From: JABDIP01 sp965250245
GTDB taxonomy: Bacteria; Pseudomonadota; Alphaproteobacteria; DSM-16000; Inquilinaceae
Direction: 5' to 3'
Length of the DNA: 64,000 bases
Assembly (NCBI GenBank): GCA_965250245.1
Contig: OZ252296.1
Location: 4,526,001 to 4,590,000, forward strand
Shown: positions 37,827-48,700 of the stretch, piece by piece
Position numbering within the stretch: the stretch's first letter is position 1
Layout: the number at the start of each line of letters is the position of its first letter
Program-made: the position numbers and the translations under genes
Notes under the pieces: model-generated
Told to the model about the DNA's origin: nothing
Database searches by the model: none
What the model saw: the letters and a program-made list of their open reading frames with translations, nothing else

Positions 37827-37857
37827 TTGACCTTCCAGTAACTGGAAACCTTATCTA
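37827..37857 (+). promoter_or_regulatory. CueR-type promoter-operator of the copper genes
   Basis: TTGACC (37827-37832) and TATCTA (37852-37857) are 19 bases apart, the over-long spacer typical of MerR-family activated promoters. Between them is the perfect dyad TTCCAGTAACTGGAA (37833-37847), very close to known CueR operators. CueR is encoded as the second gene of the same unit. Confidence 0.85.
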
Positions 37858-37918
37858 GGGTGGGACGGCCGCGAAGAGGAGTCCGGCCGAAGCCATCCAC
37901 CCTGGAGATCGGCGCGCA

Positions 37919-40246
<2,328 letters not shown>

Positions 40247-40261
40247 CGACGGGAGGACCCC

Positions 40262-40663
40262 ATGAAGATCAGCGACGTCGCCGACCGTTCCGGCCTGCCG
40301 CCCAAGACCATCCGCTATTACGAGGATATCGGCCTGGTGCGGCCGGCCTCGCGGCAGGGCAACGGCTATCGCGACTATGACGACCGGGACGTGCAGGTGC
40401 TGCGCTTCCTGAAACGCGCCCGGGGGCTGGGCTTCAGCGTCTCCGACTGCCGCAACCTGCTGTCGCTGTATCAGGATCGGGAGCGGGCCAGCGCCGACGT
40501 GAAGGCCCTGGCCCAGCACCGGGTCGAGGAGATCGACCGCAAGATCGCCGAGCTCCACACCATGCGCGATGCGCTCACCCATCTGATGGAGCGCTGCCAC
40601 GGAGACGACCGCCCCGACTGCCCGATCCTGGACGATCTGGCCGGGGAAGCGGTGAGCGCGTGA
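40262..40663 (+). CDS. cueR: Cu(I)-responsive MerR-family regulator CueR
   Basis: A 133-residue dimeric activator. Residues 1-70 are the winged helix (MKISDVADRSGLPPKTIRYY), followed by the dimerisation helix. The metal loop has Cys112 and Cys120 (RCHGDDRPDCPI), the same spacing and positions as E. coli CueR, indicating monovalent copper, silver or gold sensing. GGGAGGA precedes ATG 40262. It should bind the operator before copA. Its stop overlaps the GTG of the cytochrome gene. Confidence 0.94.
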   Translation: MKISDVADRSGLPPKTIRYYEDIGLVRPASRQGNGYRDYDDRDVQVLRFLKRARGLGFSVSDCRNLLSLYQDRERASADVKALAQHRVEEIDRKIAELHTMRDALTHLMERCHGDDRPDCPILDDLAGEAVSA

Positions 40664-41136
40664 GGCTCCGGCAAGGGCTGGGCCGGCCTACCGTCTGGCT
40701 CTCCGCCGGCGGCGTCATTGTGGCAGGCATTGCCGCCTACCTGCTCCTACCCGGGCCCGGCAGCAGATTGTCTGTCCCGGCCGAGGCCGTCCTCGCCGCC
40801 GAGGGCGCGCCGATCTATGCCGAGTACTGCGCCGCTTGCCATGGCGCCAATCTGGAAGGCCAGCCGAATTGGCGTTCGCAGCTGCCGACCGGCGGCCTGC
40901 CAGCACCGCCCCATGACGAGACCGGTCACACCTGGCACCACCCGGACCAGCAGCTCTTCGAGATCACCAAGTATGGCGGCCAGGCAGTGGCTCCGCCGGG
41001 ATTCCAGAGCAACATGCCGGCCTTCGGGGACCAGTTGACCGACCGCCAGATCACCGCCGTTCTGGCCTTCATCCGCAGCCGCTGGCCGCAATCCATCCAG
41101 GACCGCCAGCGGCGCATGACCGAACGCGCGGGGTGA
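40660..41136 (+). CDS. membrane-anchored c-type cytochrome of the copper operon
   Basis: A 158-residue protein with one N-terminal hydrophobic anchor (about 11-31) and one class I cytochrome c domain: heme attachment Cys57-x2-Cys60-His61 (CAACHG), and a probable axial Met in SNMPAFGDQL. The GTG start at 40660 overlaps the cueR stop, so it is under the same CueR control. It is probably a periplasmic electron carrier; a role in copper oxidation or protection is inference from position only. Confidence 0.85.
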   Translation: MRLRQGLGRPTVWLSAGGVIVAGIAAYLLLPGPGSRLSVPAEAVLAAEGAPIYAEYCAACHGANLEGQPNWRSQLPTGGLPAPPHDETGHTWHHPDQQLFEITKYGGQAVAPPGFQSNMPAFGDQLTDRQITAVLAFIRSRWPQSIQDRQRRMTERAG

Positions 41137-41262
41137 CCGCGGCGGCCCGAACCTTGATCTGAAATCGGGTCATCAGGCCGAGAGATTCCGCCCAGGGTTG
41201 GTGGTTGCCCGGATTTGTTCCTGATATGTTCCTGTCAACGGACCCAGGCTCTGTTGGGAGGC

Positions 41263-41520
41263 ATGGCCATGGTCAACATCCGCAAGATCGTGTCGCTGGG
41301 CTACCTGTTCTCCAATGGCGGCGTGCTCAAGTGCCGGTGCCCCGCCTGCGGGCACACCGAGAGCCTGCCGGCCCGGCCGCTGCTCAGCCGGTTCGGCGCC
41401 GGATGTCCGGTCACCCGGCTGGAGCCGTGGCTGGCCTGCACCCGCTGCGGCGGCAAGGGCGCGACGGTAAAGGCAGTCTGGCCGCCCGATCCGGAGTCCG
41501 GCAAGCGGCTGGTGGACTGA
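41263..41520 (+). CDS. small zinc-ribbon protein, first of a tandem pair
   Basis: An 85-residue protein with two CxxC pairs: Cys26-x2-Cys29 (CRCPACGH) and Cys59-x2-Cys62 (CTRCGGKG), plus Cys24. This is a zinc-ribbon plan. The N-terminus VNIRKIVSLGYLFSNGG resembles that of the next gene's product. GGGAGG precedes ATG 41263. No signal or membrane segment is present. I know no function; nucleic-acid or protein binding is possible. It is separated from the copper operon by 126 bases. Confidence 0.65.
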   Translation: MAMVNIRKIVSLGYLFSNGGVLKCRCPACGHTESLPARPLLSRFGAGCPVTRLEPWLACTRCGGKGATVKAVWPPDPESGKRLVD

Positions 41521-41521
41521 C

Positions 41522-41764
41522 ATGCCCGATTTGGAGAAGCCGGTCACCCTGGGCTATCTGCTGCGCCAGGGCGTGCGTGACGTCGATTGCCGCTGCAACG
41601 CGTGCGGCCACGCCAAGATCGTGCCGCTCTCCCGGCTGATGCTGGCGCTGTCCCAGGCGACCCCGATCACCCACGCGACCCGGCGTCTCCGATGCACCCG
41701 CTGCCGCCGCAAGGACGTCACCCTCCGGCTGGCGCGCGGCGGCGAGATCCGGCCCTACCGGTAG
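41522..41764 (+). CDS. small zinc-ribbon protein, second of a tandem pair
   Basis: An 80-residue paralogue of the preceding protein, starting one base after its stop. Cysteines are at 23, 25, 28 (CRCNACGHAK) and 58, 61 (CTRCRRKD), the same arrangement, and VTLGYLLRQGVRDVDC matches the earlier opening. The C-terminal part is basic. The two genes surely arose by duplication and are co-translated. Function unknown. Confidence 0.65.
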   Translation: MPDLEKPVTLGYLLRQGVRDVDCRCNACGHAKIVPLSRLMLALSQATPITHATRRLRCTRCRRKDVTLRLARGGEIRPYR

Positions 41765-41784
41765 GACGGAGGCCAGCCCCGCCG

Positions 41785-42402
41785 TTAGATCTCCACCAAT
41801 CGGTTCGGCAACTCGTCGCGGTCGCCCTCACCACGTGGGAAATGCTCGGCCAGGAGCGCGCCGCAGCGCTCGACCGCCTCGACGAAGCCGGCGGTGGCCT
41901 CGCCTTGCCGGACCTTGGTGAGGAAAGCGTCGACGAGACCGCTCCAGGCATCCGACGCCACCTTGTCGTTGATCCCGGAATCCGCCAGCACTTCCACATG
42001 GCGCTCGGCAACCGAGACGAACAGCAGCACGCCGGTCCGGCCCTCGGTGTGGTGCAGGCCCTGCGCCAGGAACTGCTCGCGCGCCAGCCGTCCGGCGCGG
42101 CGGCGCTTCACCGCGTTCGGGACGAGCCACATCTTCACCGGCGTCCAGCGGAACAGCACCGCCAGAACCACGAACAGCAGCAACTGACCGGAATACAGGA
42201 GGACCGGATCGATCCACGGGTCCAGCAGCAGCGCCGCCCCGGGCGCGACCAGGGCCAGGATCGCGGCCCACAACAGCGGCACGAACCCATAGCCGTCGCT
42301 GGCCCCGGCGATCACCGTGACGATCTCGCCGGTCGTTTTGGACTCCGCCTGCCGGATCGCCTCGGCGATCTGTGCCTTCTCCGCGTCGCTCAGGAAGGCC
42401 AT
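41785..42402 (-). CDS. TPM-domain membrane protein
   Basis: A 205-residue protein. It opens with FLSDAEKAQIAEAIRQAESKTTGEIV, the TPM-domain start, then has two membrane segments (about 42-65 and 72-92), and ends with GVLLFVSVAERHVEVLADSGI and the remainder of the domain. It begins one base after the stop of the larger TPM protein upstream, so the pair is translationally coupled. TPM proteins have been reported with phosphatase activity in plants, and bacterial roles are unclear. Confidence 0.82.
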   Translation of the reverse strand: MAFLSDAEKAQIAEAIRQAESKTTGEIVTVIAGASDGYGFVPLLWAAILALVAPGAALLLDPWIDPVLLYSGQLLLFVVLAVLFRWTPVKMWLVPNAVKRRRAGRLAREQFLAQGLHHTEGRTGVLLFVSVAERHVEVLADSGINDKVASDAWSGLVDAFLTKVRQGEATAGFVEAVERCGALLAEHFPRGEGDRDELPNRLVEI

Positions 42403-42403
42403 G

Positions 42404-43267
42404 TCACCATTTCCCCGACGCGCCGCCGCCGCCGAAGCTTCCGCCGCCACCGCTGAACCCGCCGCCGGACCCGCCGCCGCCGCCGAAAGACCAGCGAATG
42501 CCGCTGCGACGCCGCCTCGGCCGGTCGTCGTCATGGCGGTGCCAGGGGTCGTGACGATCGTCCCAGTCATCGTCGTCGTCATCGTGTCGCCGACGCGGGC
42601 TCCTGACATCTCCGTCGCCGCCCATGTCGCGTACGAACATGATGGCCACGAGCATGAACACGGCGATCGCCAGGAACGGGACGAAGCTCGCCCCGGAGTG
42701 GCGGGCCGAGCCCGACCGGGCCGGCACCTCGTACGAGCCGCCGAGCGCCGCCAGGATGGCGTCGGTGCCGGCGCGCACGCCGCCTTCCAGGTTGCCACTG
42801 CGGAAAAACGGGATGATCTCGCCATCGATGATGGTCCCGGCAACGCGATCGGTCAGGACGCCCTCCAAGCGCCGGCCGACCTCGATACGCACCTCCCGCT
42901 CGTTCGGCGCGACGATCAGCAGCACGCCATTGTCCTGCCCGACCTGGCCGATGCCCCAGTGATTGCCCAGGCGCCGGCCGAACTCGGCGATCGAATAGCC
43001 CTGAAGCGTATTCACGGTCACCACGACAACCTGGTTCGTGGTGCTGGCCTCGTGGGCCTCGAGCTGGTCGCTGATCGCCCGCTCTGTCGAACTCCTCAGG
43101 ATGCCCGCCACGTCGACCACGCGTCCGGTCAGGCTTGGAAAGTCGGGCTGCGCCAGGGCCGCCGAGACCTGGCCGAGCACGGCCACCAGGACGGCAAGCC
43201 AGAACACCGCCGACACGGGGTTCGCGCGGCGGCGCAATCTGCGGATCGTGTCGTGACCCATCGGCAT
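42404..43267 (-). CDS. YgcG-type TPM-domain protein with Gly-rich tail
   Basis: A 287-residue exported membrane protein. A signal peptide covers residues 1-39. The TPM domain spans about 45-185 (VVDVAGILRSSTERAISDQL, NTLQGYSIAEFGRRLGNHWG, NGVLLIVAPNEREVRIEVG). One membrane helix is at about 193-213. The tail is first Asp/Arg/His-rich, then a glycine/serine run ending GGGGASGKW, typical of YgcG proteins. Such genes usually follow lemA, which is not here. ATG 43267. Confidence 0.86.
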   Translation of the reverse strand: MPMGHDTIRRLRRRANPVSAVFWLAVLVAVLGQVSAALAQPDFPSLTGRVVDVAGILRSSTERAISDQLEAHEASTTNQVVVVTVNTLQGYSIAEFGRRLGNHWGIGQVGQDNGVLLIVAPNEREVRIEVGRRLEGVLTDRVAGTIIDGEIIPFFRSGNLEGGVRAGTDAILAALGGSYEVPARSGSARHSGASFVPFLAIAVFMLVAIMFVRDMGGDGDVRSPRRRHDDDDDDWDDRHDPWHRHDDDRPRRRRSGIRWSFGGGGGSGGGFSGGGGSFGGGGASGKW

Positions 43268-43380
43268 TGCCCCAAAGCCGGTGGAGAGGAAGGACAGACG
43301 GAAAGTAATAGATCCTTCCGTCTGACTCTACCAGGGCGATTGCCCGACCATCACGACCGCTCCGCGATCCCCGGCCGTCG

Positions 43381-44196
43381 TCAGTTCGCCAGGGCGAATT
43401 CCCGCAAGGCCTCGTATGTGAAGGTGAAGTCGGTGGCGTCCAGCGGCTGGTGGCAGGCCAGGCACGGCCCCTCGTTCAGGCCCGCGCGGCGCTGCCCCTC
43501 GGTCGAGAACACGGCATAGCGCCAGTCGCCATTGCGCAGGATACCGGGCACGTCCTCGCCCCAGCCGGCCTGTTTCTCCATCGCCGTGAACGCGGCCCGG
43601 TCGCCCACGACCAGCTGTCCGTCCGCGCCGACGACCAGCTCGCCATCGGCATCGACCTCGGCCTTGAAGATCTCCACGAACAGGTAGGAGCCGACAGGGA
43701 ACGGCCCGTCCTCGGCGGCCCCGGCCAGCGCCACATCGTTGGCGCTGTAGAAGCGGACCTGCTTGCGGCCCTCGAAATCGATCCGCTGGTAGCGGGTGAA
43801 GGTCTGCTCGAAGTCGCCGGGGAAGGTGGGTAGGCTGCCGTCGAGGCCGGACAGGTTCTCCGCCGTCATGCCCGGCTCGGCCCCCGACAGACCGGCGAAA
43901 TGGGCAGCCAGGTTCTCGATATCGGCGTCGGAGAGCTGCGCCGCCACCGCCTCCATCAGCGCATTCGACCGGTCGCCGCCCCGGAACGCCCTGAGCTGTG
44001 CGGCGATATAGCCCGCCTTCTGCGCCGCCAGGTTCGGGAAATTGTCGCCGGTACTGATCCCGGCCGCCCCATGGCACCCGGCGCATTGCGTCGCCAGATC
44101 GGCCCCGGCCTCGACATCGGCGGCCACCGCCGGCCCGGCCAGCAGCCCTCCCATCGCGAGACTGAAGACGGCAGCGCTCATTCGGCGGATCGGCAT
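43381..44196 (-). CDS. cytochrome c-cytochrome P460 fusion protein
   Basis: A 271-residue periplasmic protein: signal peptide to residue 26, then a class I cytochrome c domain with Cys38-x2-Cys41-His42 (CAGCHGAAG). The C-terminal half resembles cytochrome P460: RKQVRFYSANDVALAG, GSYLFVEIFKAEVDADG, GWGEDVPGILRNGDWRYAVF, and a second heme site Cys245-x2-Cys248-His249 (CLACHQPL). P460 proteins oxidise hydroxylamine or NO; whether the crosslinking lysine is present cannot be judged. It is monocistronic with GGGAGG before ATG 44196. Confidence 0.82.
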   Translation of the reverse strand: MPIRRMSAAVFSLAMGGLLAGPAVAADVEAGADLATQCAGCHGAAGISTGDNFPNLAAQKAGYIAAQLRAFRGGDRSNALMEAVAAQLSDADIENLAAHFAGLSGAEPGMTAENLSGLDGSLPTFPGDFEQTFTRYQRIDFEGRKQVRFYSANDVALAGAAEDGPFPVGSYLFVEIFKAEVDADGELVVGADGQLVVGDRAAFTAMEKQAGWGEDVPGILRNGDWRYAVFSTEGQRRAGLNEGPCLACHQPLDATDFTFTYEALREFALAN

Positions 44197-44390
44197 CACG
44201 GTCCCTCCCTTGGTTGCGCGGACACGGGGACGGTCGGCACCGCCCCGCCTTTCGCGATCGCTCTGCAAGAATTCCGGCTCGAACAAAGCGTAGCGCCGCC
44301 AGGGACGTCTCACCAACGGCCGGCCGGTAAGACTTTCGTGATCCGGACGTTCGGACGCACCGGTCGGATTTCGCACTGCAGGGAGGGGGC

Positions 44391-44465
44391 TGGAGCGGGT
44401 GAAGGGAATCGAACCCTCGACACGTAGCTTGGGAAGCTACTGCTCTACCACTGAGCTACACCCGC
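44391..44465 (-). tRNA. tRNA-Gly (anticodon CCC)
   Basis: Read leftward, the 75 bases fold as a complete tRNA. The acceptor GCGGGTG pairs with CACCCGC, the D-arm contains AGCTCAGTGGTAGAGC, the anticodon stem GTAGC/GCTAC encloses loop TTCCCAA (anticodon CCC, at 44431-44433), and the T-arm contains GGTTCGATTCC. CCA is encoded at the 3' end. It reads GGG glycine codons. Confidence 0.96.
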
Positions 44466-44475
44466 ACCGCCGGTG

Positions 44476-44505
44476 TTTATAGGCGATCGGCCGGCTGCGG
44501 TTCAA
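44476..44505 (-). promoter_or_regulatory. promoter of tRNA-Gly
   Basis: Read leftward, TTGAAC (44505-44500) and TATAAA (44481-44476) are separated by 18 bases, a near-consensus housekeeping promoter ending 11 bases before the tRNA 5' end. Confidence 0.75.
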
Positions 44506-44665
44506 GCCGGGCGCCACCTTCCGGCAGCCTGAGGTTGCCGCGCGATCGGCGACGCTCCCGGTTCGCGCTCGCAAGCCATAAAGCCTGCGTGAGGTTCGGC
44601 TTGCGCTGCTGACAGGGCGGCGCTCAAACTCTAGGGTCGCGTCCGAATTACTGGATGGGGGACCC

Positions 44666-45883
44666 ATGATCCTCGGCAAGCGCATCGCCGCCGCGGTCTT
44701 CGGCCTTGTTCTGGCGACGGCCAGCGGCATTGGAACGGCCTGGGCGGACGACACCGACTGGGACGGCGTGCTGGAGCGCGCCCGCGGCCAGACAGTGTTC
44801 TTCAACGCCTGGGGCGGCTCACAGCAGATCAACGACTACATCGCCTGGGCCGCCTGGCAGATCCAGGACCGATACGGCGTCGAGCTGCGCCACACCAAGG
44901 TCGCCGACACCGCCGACGTGGTCAGCCGCATCCTGGCGGAGAAGACCGCCGGGCGGACGGAGGGCGGCTCGGTCGACCTGGTCTGGATCAACGGCGAGAA
45001 CTTCGCCGCCATGAAGCGCAACGGGCTGCTCGGCGCGCCGTTCACGGACACACTGCCGAACTTCGCCCTGGTCGACACCGACGGCAAGCCGACCACCCTG
45101 GTCGACTTCACCGTGCCCACCGACGGCCTGGAATCGCCCTGGGGCATGGCGCAGCTGGTCTTCATCTTCGACACAGCACGGCTGGACGACCCGCCGGCCA
45201 GCATGTCGGCGATGCTGGACTACCTCAGCGACAATCCCGGCCGCTTCACCTATCCGCTGCCGCCGGACTTTTTGGGCACGACCTTCCTGAAGCAGGCGCT
45301 GATCGAGCTGGCCGATGACCGCGAGCCGCTTCTGAAGCCGGTGGAGGAGGCGGATTTCGCCGCCGTGACGGCGCCGCTCTGGGCCTTCCTGGACGAGCTG
45401 CACCCGCTGCTCTGGCGCCAGGGACAGACCTTCCCGACCAGCAGCGAGGCGACGCTGCAGATGGTCGATGACGGCGAGATCGACATCACCTTCACCTTCA
45501 ATCCCGGTGCCGCCAGCGCCGCCATCGAGGACGGCCGGCTGCCCGATACCGTCCGCACTTATGTCCTGTCCGGCGGCACGCTCGGCAACACCCATTTCGT
45601 CGCCATCCCGTTCAACAGCAGCGCTCGCGAAGGCGCCATGGTCGTGGCCAACTTCCTGCTCTCGCCGGAGGCGCAGCTGCGCAAGGAGGACCCGAGCGTC
45701 TGGGGCGACCCGACCGTGCTGTCCATGGACCGGCTGGACGACGCCGACGCCCGCGCCTTCGCCGAGCTGCCGCGCGGCATCGCGACGCTGGCGCCGGAGG
45801 CGCTGGGCCGGCCGCAGCTCGAGCCGCACGCCTCCTGGACCGATGCGCTCGAGACCGAATGGCTGACACGCTACGGCCAGTAG
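44666..45883 (+). CDS. YnjB-like ABC transporter substrate-binding protein
   Basis: A 405-residue periplasmic protein with a signal peptide to about residue 26 (ending AWA). It belongs to the YnjB branch of binding proteins: RARGQTVFFNAWGGSQQIND, DLVWINGENFAAMKRNGLL, SPWGMAQLVFIFDTARL, DDGEIDITFTFNPG. The substrate of YnjBCD systems is unsettled (thiamine-like, polyamine or sulfate relatives have been suggested). The gene overlaps the permease start by 25 bases. Confidence 0.88.
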   Translation: MILGKRIAAAVFGLVLATASGIGTAWADDTDWDGVLERARGQTVFFNAWGGSQQINDYIAWAAWQIQDRYGVELRHTKVADTADVVSRILAEKTAGRTEGGSVDLVWINGENFAAMKRNGLLGAPFTDTLPNFALVDTDGKPTTLVDFTVPTDGLESPWGMAQLVFIFDTARLDDPPASMSAMLDYLSDNPGRFTYPLPPDFLGTTFLKQALIELADDREPLLKPVEEADFAAVTAPLWAFLDELHPLLWRQGQTFPTSSEATLQMVDDGEIDITFTFNPGAASAAIEDGRLPDTVRTYVLSGGTLGNTHFVAIPFNSSAREGAMVVANFLLSPEAQLRKEDPSVWGDPTVLSMDRLDDADARAFAELPRGIATLAPEALGRPQLEPHASWTDALETEWLTRYGQ

Positions 45884-47616
45884 GCGGCCGTGCCGGCGAC
45901 CTGACCGCCATCGCCACGGCCCCCGCCCGTCCGGGCGGGCGGCTGGTGGCGATCCCGGCGGTCACGCTGGCCCTGTTCCTCATTCCCATCGGGCTCGGGC
46001 TGATCGGCACCTGGGCGCCGGCGGTCGGCGTCCTGCCGGCCCTGGGCGGCACCAGCCTGACCCTCGATCCCTGGCGCGAGCTGTTCGCCGCCCCCGGCCT
46101 GGGCGGCGCGGTCCGTTTGACCCTGACCTCCGGCGTGCTGTCGACGGCACTGGCGCTGGGCCTGTCCCTGTCGCTGCTGGCGGCCTGGCACGGGACCCGC
46201 GCCTTCGGGCTGCTGCGGCGGGTGCTGGCGCCACTGCTGGCGGTGCCGCATGCGGCGCTGGCGATCGGCCTCGCCTTCCTGCTGATGCCCAGCGGCTGGC
46301 TGGTCCGGGCCGCCACACCCTGGGCCACCGGCTGGGAGCGCCCGCCGGACCTGGCCATCGTCCAGGACCCGTACGGCATCGCGCTGACCCTCGGCCTGGC
46401 GCTGAAGGAGACGCCGTTCCTGCTGCTGATCGCGGTCTCCGCCATGAGCCAGATCGGCGCCGACCGCACCCTGGCGATCGCCCGCACCGCCGGCTACGGG
46501 CCGGTCATGGCCTGGGTGAAGACGGTGCTGCCGCAGCTCTACCCGCTGATCCGCCTGCCGGTCTATGCGGTGCTGGCCTTCTCCCTGTCGGTCGTCGACA
46601 TGGCGCTGATCCTGGGACCGGCGACGCCGCCGACCCTGGCGCCGCTGGTGCTGCGCTGGTTCAACGACCCGGACCTGCAGATGCGCTTCATGGCCGCCGC
46701 CGGCGCCTGCCTGCAATTCGGCATCGTCGCCGGCGCCATCGGTATCTGGTACGCCCTGGAGCGTCTCGCGGTGCGCCTGGCCCGGCCGTGGATCGCCGCC
46801 GGGCGGCGCGGCGGCAACGGGCGGCTGCTCCGCCTCGCCAGCGGCGGCACGGTGATGCTGGCGGTCTCCGCCGCCGCCCTCAGCGTGATCAGCCTGGCCA
46901 TCTGGTCCCTGGCCCGGCGCTGGCGTTTCCCCGACGCGCTGCCCGGCACCTGGACGATGGACAACTGGATGCAGCATTTCTGGACCCTGTCGCAGCCGGC
47001 GACGACCACGCTGACCGTCGGCGTCGCCTCCACCGCGGTCGCCCTGGCGCTGGTGGTCGGCTGCCTGGAATACGAATGCCGGGCCGGCGTCCGGCCGACG
47101 ACCCGGGCCCTGTGGCTGCTCTACGCGCCGCTGCTGGTGCCGCAGATCGCCTTCCTGTTCGGGGTGCAGGTGCTGTTGGTCATCGGCCGCCTGGACGGGC
47201 GCTGGATCGCGCTCACCTGGAGCCATCTGCTGTTCGTGCTGCCCTATGTCTTCCTGGCGCTGTCCGACCCCTGGCGCAAGCTGGACGACCGCTATGCGCG
47301 CACCGCCGCCTGCCTGGGCGCCTCGCCGGGGCGGGTGTTCTGGCGTATCAAGGTGCCCATGCTGTTGCGGCCGATCCTGTTCGCCGGCGCGGTCGGCTTC
47401 TCGGTCAGCGTCGCGCAATACCTGCCGACCCTGTTCGCCGGGGCCGGGCGGCTGTCTTCCCTGACCACAGAGGCGGTGGGGCTGGCCTCCGGCGCCGACC
47501 GCCGCATCCTCGGCGTCTACGCCTTCGCCCAGATGGCCCTGCCGCTGCTCGGCTTCGCCGTCGCCCTGACCGTGCCGGCCGTCCTGTTCCGCCACCGCCG
47601 GGGGCTGCAGGTATGA
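45859..47616 (+). CDS. YnjC-like ABC transporter permease (fused, two permease halves)
   Basis: A 585-residue inner-membrane protein with about 12 hydrophobic segments. Two binding-protein-dependent permease modules lie in one chain, each with an EAA-like loop: one near QIGADRTLAIARTAGYGPVMA (about residue 205-222) and one near DRYARTAACLGASPGRVFWR (about 477-496). One polypeptide can thus form the complete channel, as in YnjC and in ferric-ion permeases. It overlaps the binding-protein gene and the ATPase gene at its two ends. Confidence 0.9.
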   Translation: MADTLRPVGGRAGDLTAIATAPARPGGRLVAIPAVTLALFLIPIGLGLIGTWAPAVGVLPALGGTSLTLDPWRELFAAPGLGGAVRLTLTSGVLSTALALGLSLSLLAAWHGTRAFGLLRRVLAPLLAVPHAALAIGLAFLLMPSGWLVRAATPWATGWERPPDLAIVQDPYGIALTLGLALKETPFLLLIAVSAMSQIGADRTLAIARTAGYGPVMAWVKTVLPQLYPLIRLPVYAVLAFSLSVVDMALILGPATPPTLAPLVLRWFNDPDLQMRFMAAAGACLQFGIVAGAIGIWYALERLAVRLARPWIAAGRRGGNGRLLRLASGGTVMLAVSAAALSVISLAIWSLARRWRFPDALPGTWTMDNWMQHFWTLSQPATTTLTVGVASTAVALALVVGCLEYECRAGVRPTTRALWLLYAPLLVPQIAFLFGVQVLLVIGRLDGRWIALTWSHLLFVLPYVFLALSDPWRKLDDRYARTAACLGASPGRVFWRIKVPMLLRPILFAGAVGFSVSVAQYLPTLFAGAGRLSSLTTEAVGLASGADRRILGVYAFAQMALPLLGFAVALTVPAVLFRHRRGLQV

Positions 47617-48296
47617 GCGCGCCGGCGGAGATCCTTCCGCTGCACGGGGCCGGCGACGGCCTCGACCTGGACGGCATCACCCTGACCCTGGGCGGAGAGG
47701 TGCTGCTGGGCCCGCTGACCCTGTCGGTCCGGCCCGGCTCCATCGCCACCCTGATGGGGCCGAGCGGCTCCGGCAAGTCGAGCCTGCTGGCGCTGATCTG
47801 CGGCACCCTGGACCCGGTGTTCGGCTGGTCCGGCGCGGTGCGCCTGGGCGGCCGCGACATCACCGCCCTGCCGCCGGAACGCCGCGGCGTCGGCATCCTG
47901 TTCCAGGACGATCTGCTGTTCCCGCATCTCTCGGTCGGCGACAATCTCGCTTTCGCCCTGCCGGCCGCGGTGAAGGGCCGGGCCGCCCGGCGCGAACGGG
48001 TCGAGGCGGCGCTGTCGGAAGCCGGGCTGACCGGCTTCGCCGACCGCGACCCGGCCACCCTGTCCGGCGGCCAGCGGGCCCGCGCGGCGCTGATGCGCAC
48101 CCTGCTGGCCGAACCGCACGCGCTGTTGCTGGACGAGCCCTTCTCCAAGCTCGACGCCGAGCTCCGCTCCCGGTTCCGCGAGTTCGTCTTCAGCCACGCC
48201 AGGGCGCTCGGCCTGCCGACCCTGCTGGTCACCCACGACCCGGCCGACGCCGCCGCCACCGGCGGCCCTGTCATCGAACAGCCGGTGGGGGGCTGA
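47613..48296 (+). CDS. YnjD-like ABC transporter ATP-binding protein
   Basis: A 227-residue ATPase. Walker A is GPSGSGKS (49-56), the Q-loop FQDDLLFPHLSV, the signature LSGGQRARAALMRTLL, Walker B LLLDEPFSKLD and the switch histidine in LLVTHDPADA. It has no C-terminal regulatory domain, as in YnjD. It completes the three-gene transporter; ATG 47613 overlaps the permease stop. Confidence 0.93.
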   Translation: MSAPAEILPLHGAGDGLDLDGITLTLGGEVLLGPLTLSVRPGSIATLMGPSGSGKSSLLALICGTLDPVFGWSGAVRLGGRDITALPPERRGVGILFQDDLLFPHLSVGDNLAFALPAAVKGRAARRERVEAALSEAGLTGFADRDPATLSGGQRARAALMRTLLAEPHALLLDEPFSKLDAELRSRFREFVFSHARALGLPTLLVTHDPADAAATGGPVIEQPVGG

Positions 48297-48308
48297 AACA
48301 ACAAAGTC

Positions 48309-48489
48309 ACCACAGAGACACAGAGACACAGAGAACCAAATAACCAACACACGTGTCATTCCCGCGAAGGCGGGAATCTAGATGGCGGGCAATGGCCGAC
48401 GGCGCCATGGTGATCCCTGGATTCCCGCCTTCGCGGGAATGACGGCTTATTGGTTTGGTTGGTTCTCTGTGTCTCTGTGCCTCTGTGGT
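48309..48489. repeat. nested palindromic element, copy 1
   Basis: Outer arms of 30 bases (48309-48338 and 48460-48489) are inverted with one mismatch and consist of ACACAGAG units. Inner arms of 24 bases (48355-48378 and 48420-48443) are perfectly inverted, and each is itself a small palindrome, ATTCCCGCGAAGGCGGGAAT. Inner and outer repeats are related to those of the element at 50813. Together they fill most of the 404-base gap 48297-48700, which holds no gene. Confidence 0.9.
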
Positions 48490-48700
48490 TCAAATTCGGT
48501 TGTTTCGTGAACCGCCAAGCCGGCCGTTAACCATGTCAAGAAGTTAACCTGGATTCGACACAAACCACCGGCAAAAGGGCCGGAATCCGCAAGCATCCTG
48601 CCCAGACGGACGCGGTGGGGACATGACGGGCACAACGTCCGCGCCCGCCGCAGGGAACGCGCGGCCAGCATGGCGAAGCGCGACACAACCGGAGGGGCAG

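Noticed and set aside
44466..44665. Possible riboswitch before the YnjBCD-like transporter
   Set aside because: No TPP or other riboswitch consensus was found; the near part is the tRNA-Gly promoter.
48523..48550. Two TTAAC half-sites
   Set aside because: Spacing is far from seven bases, so they do not form a CtrA box.
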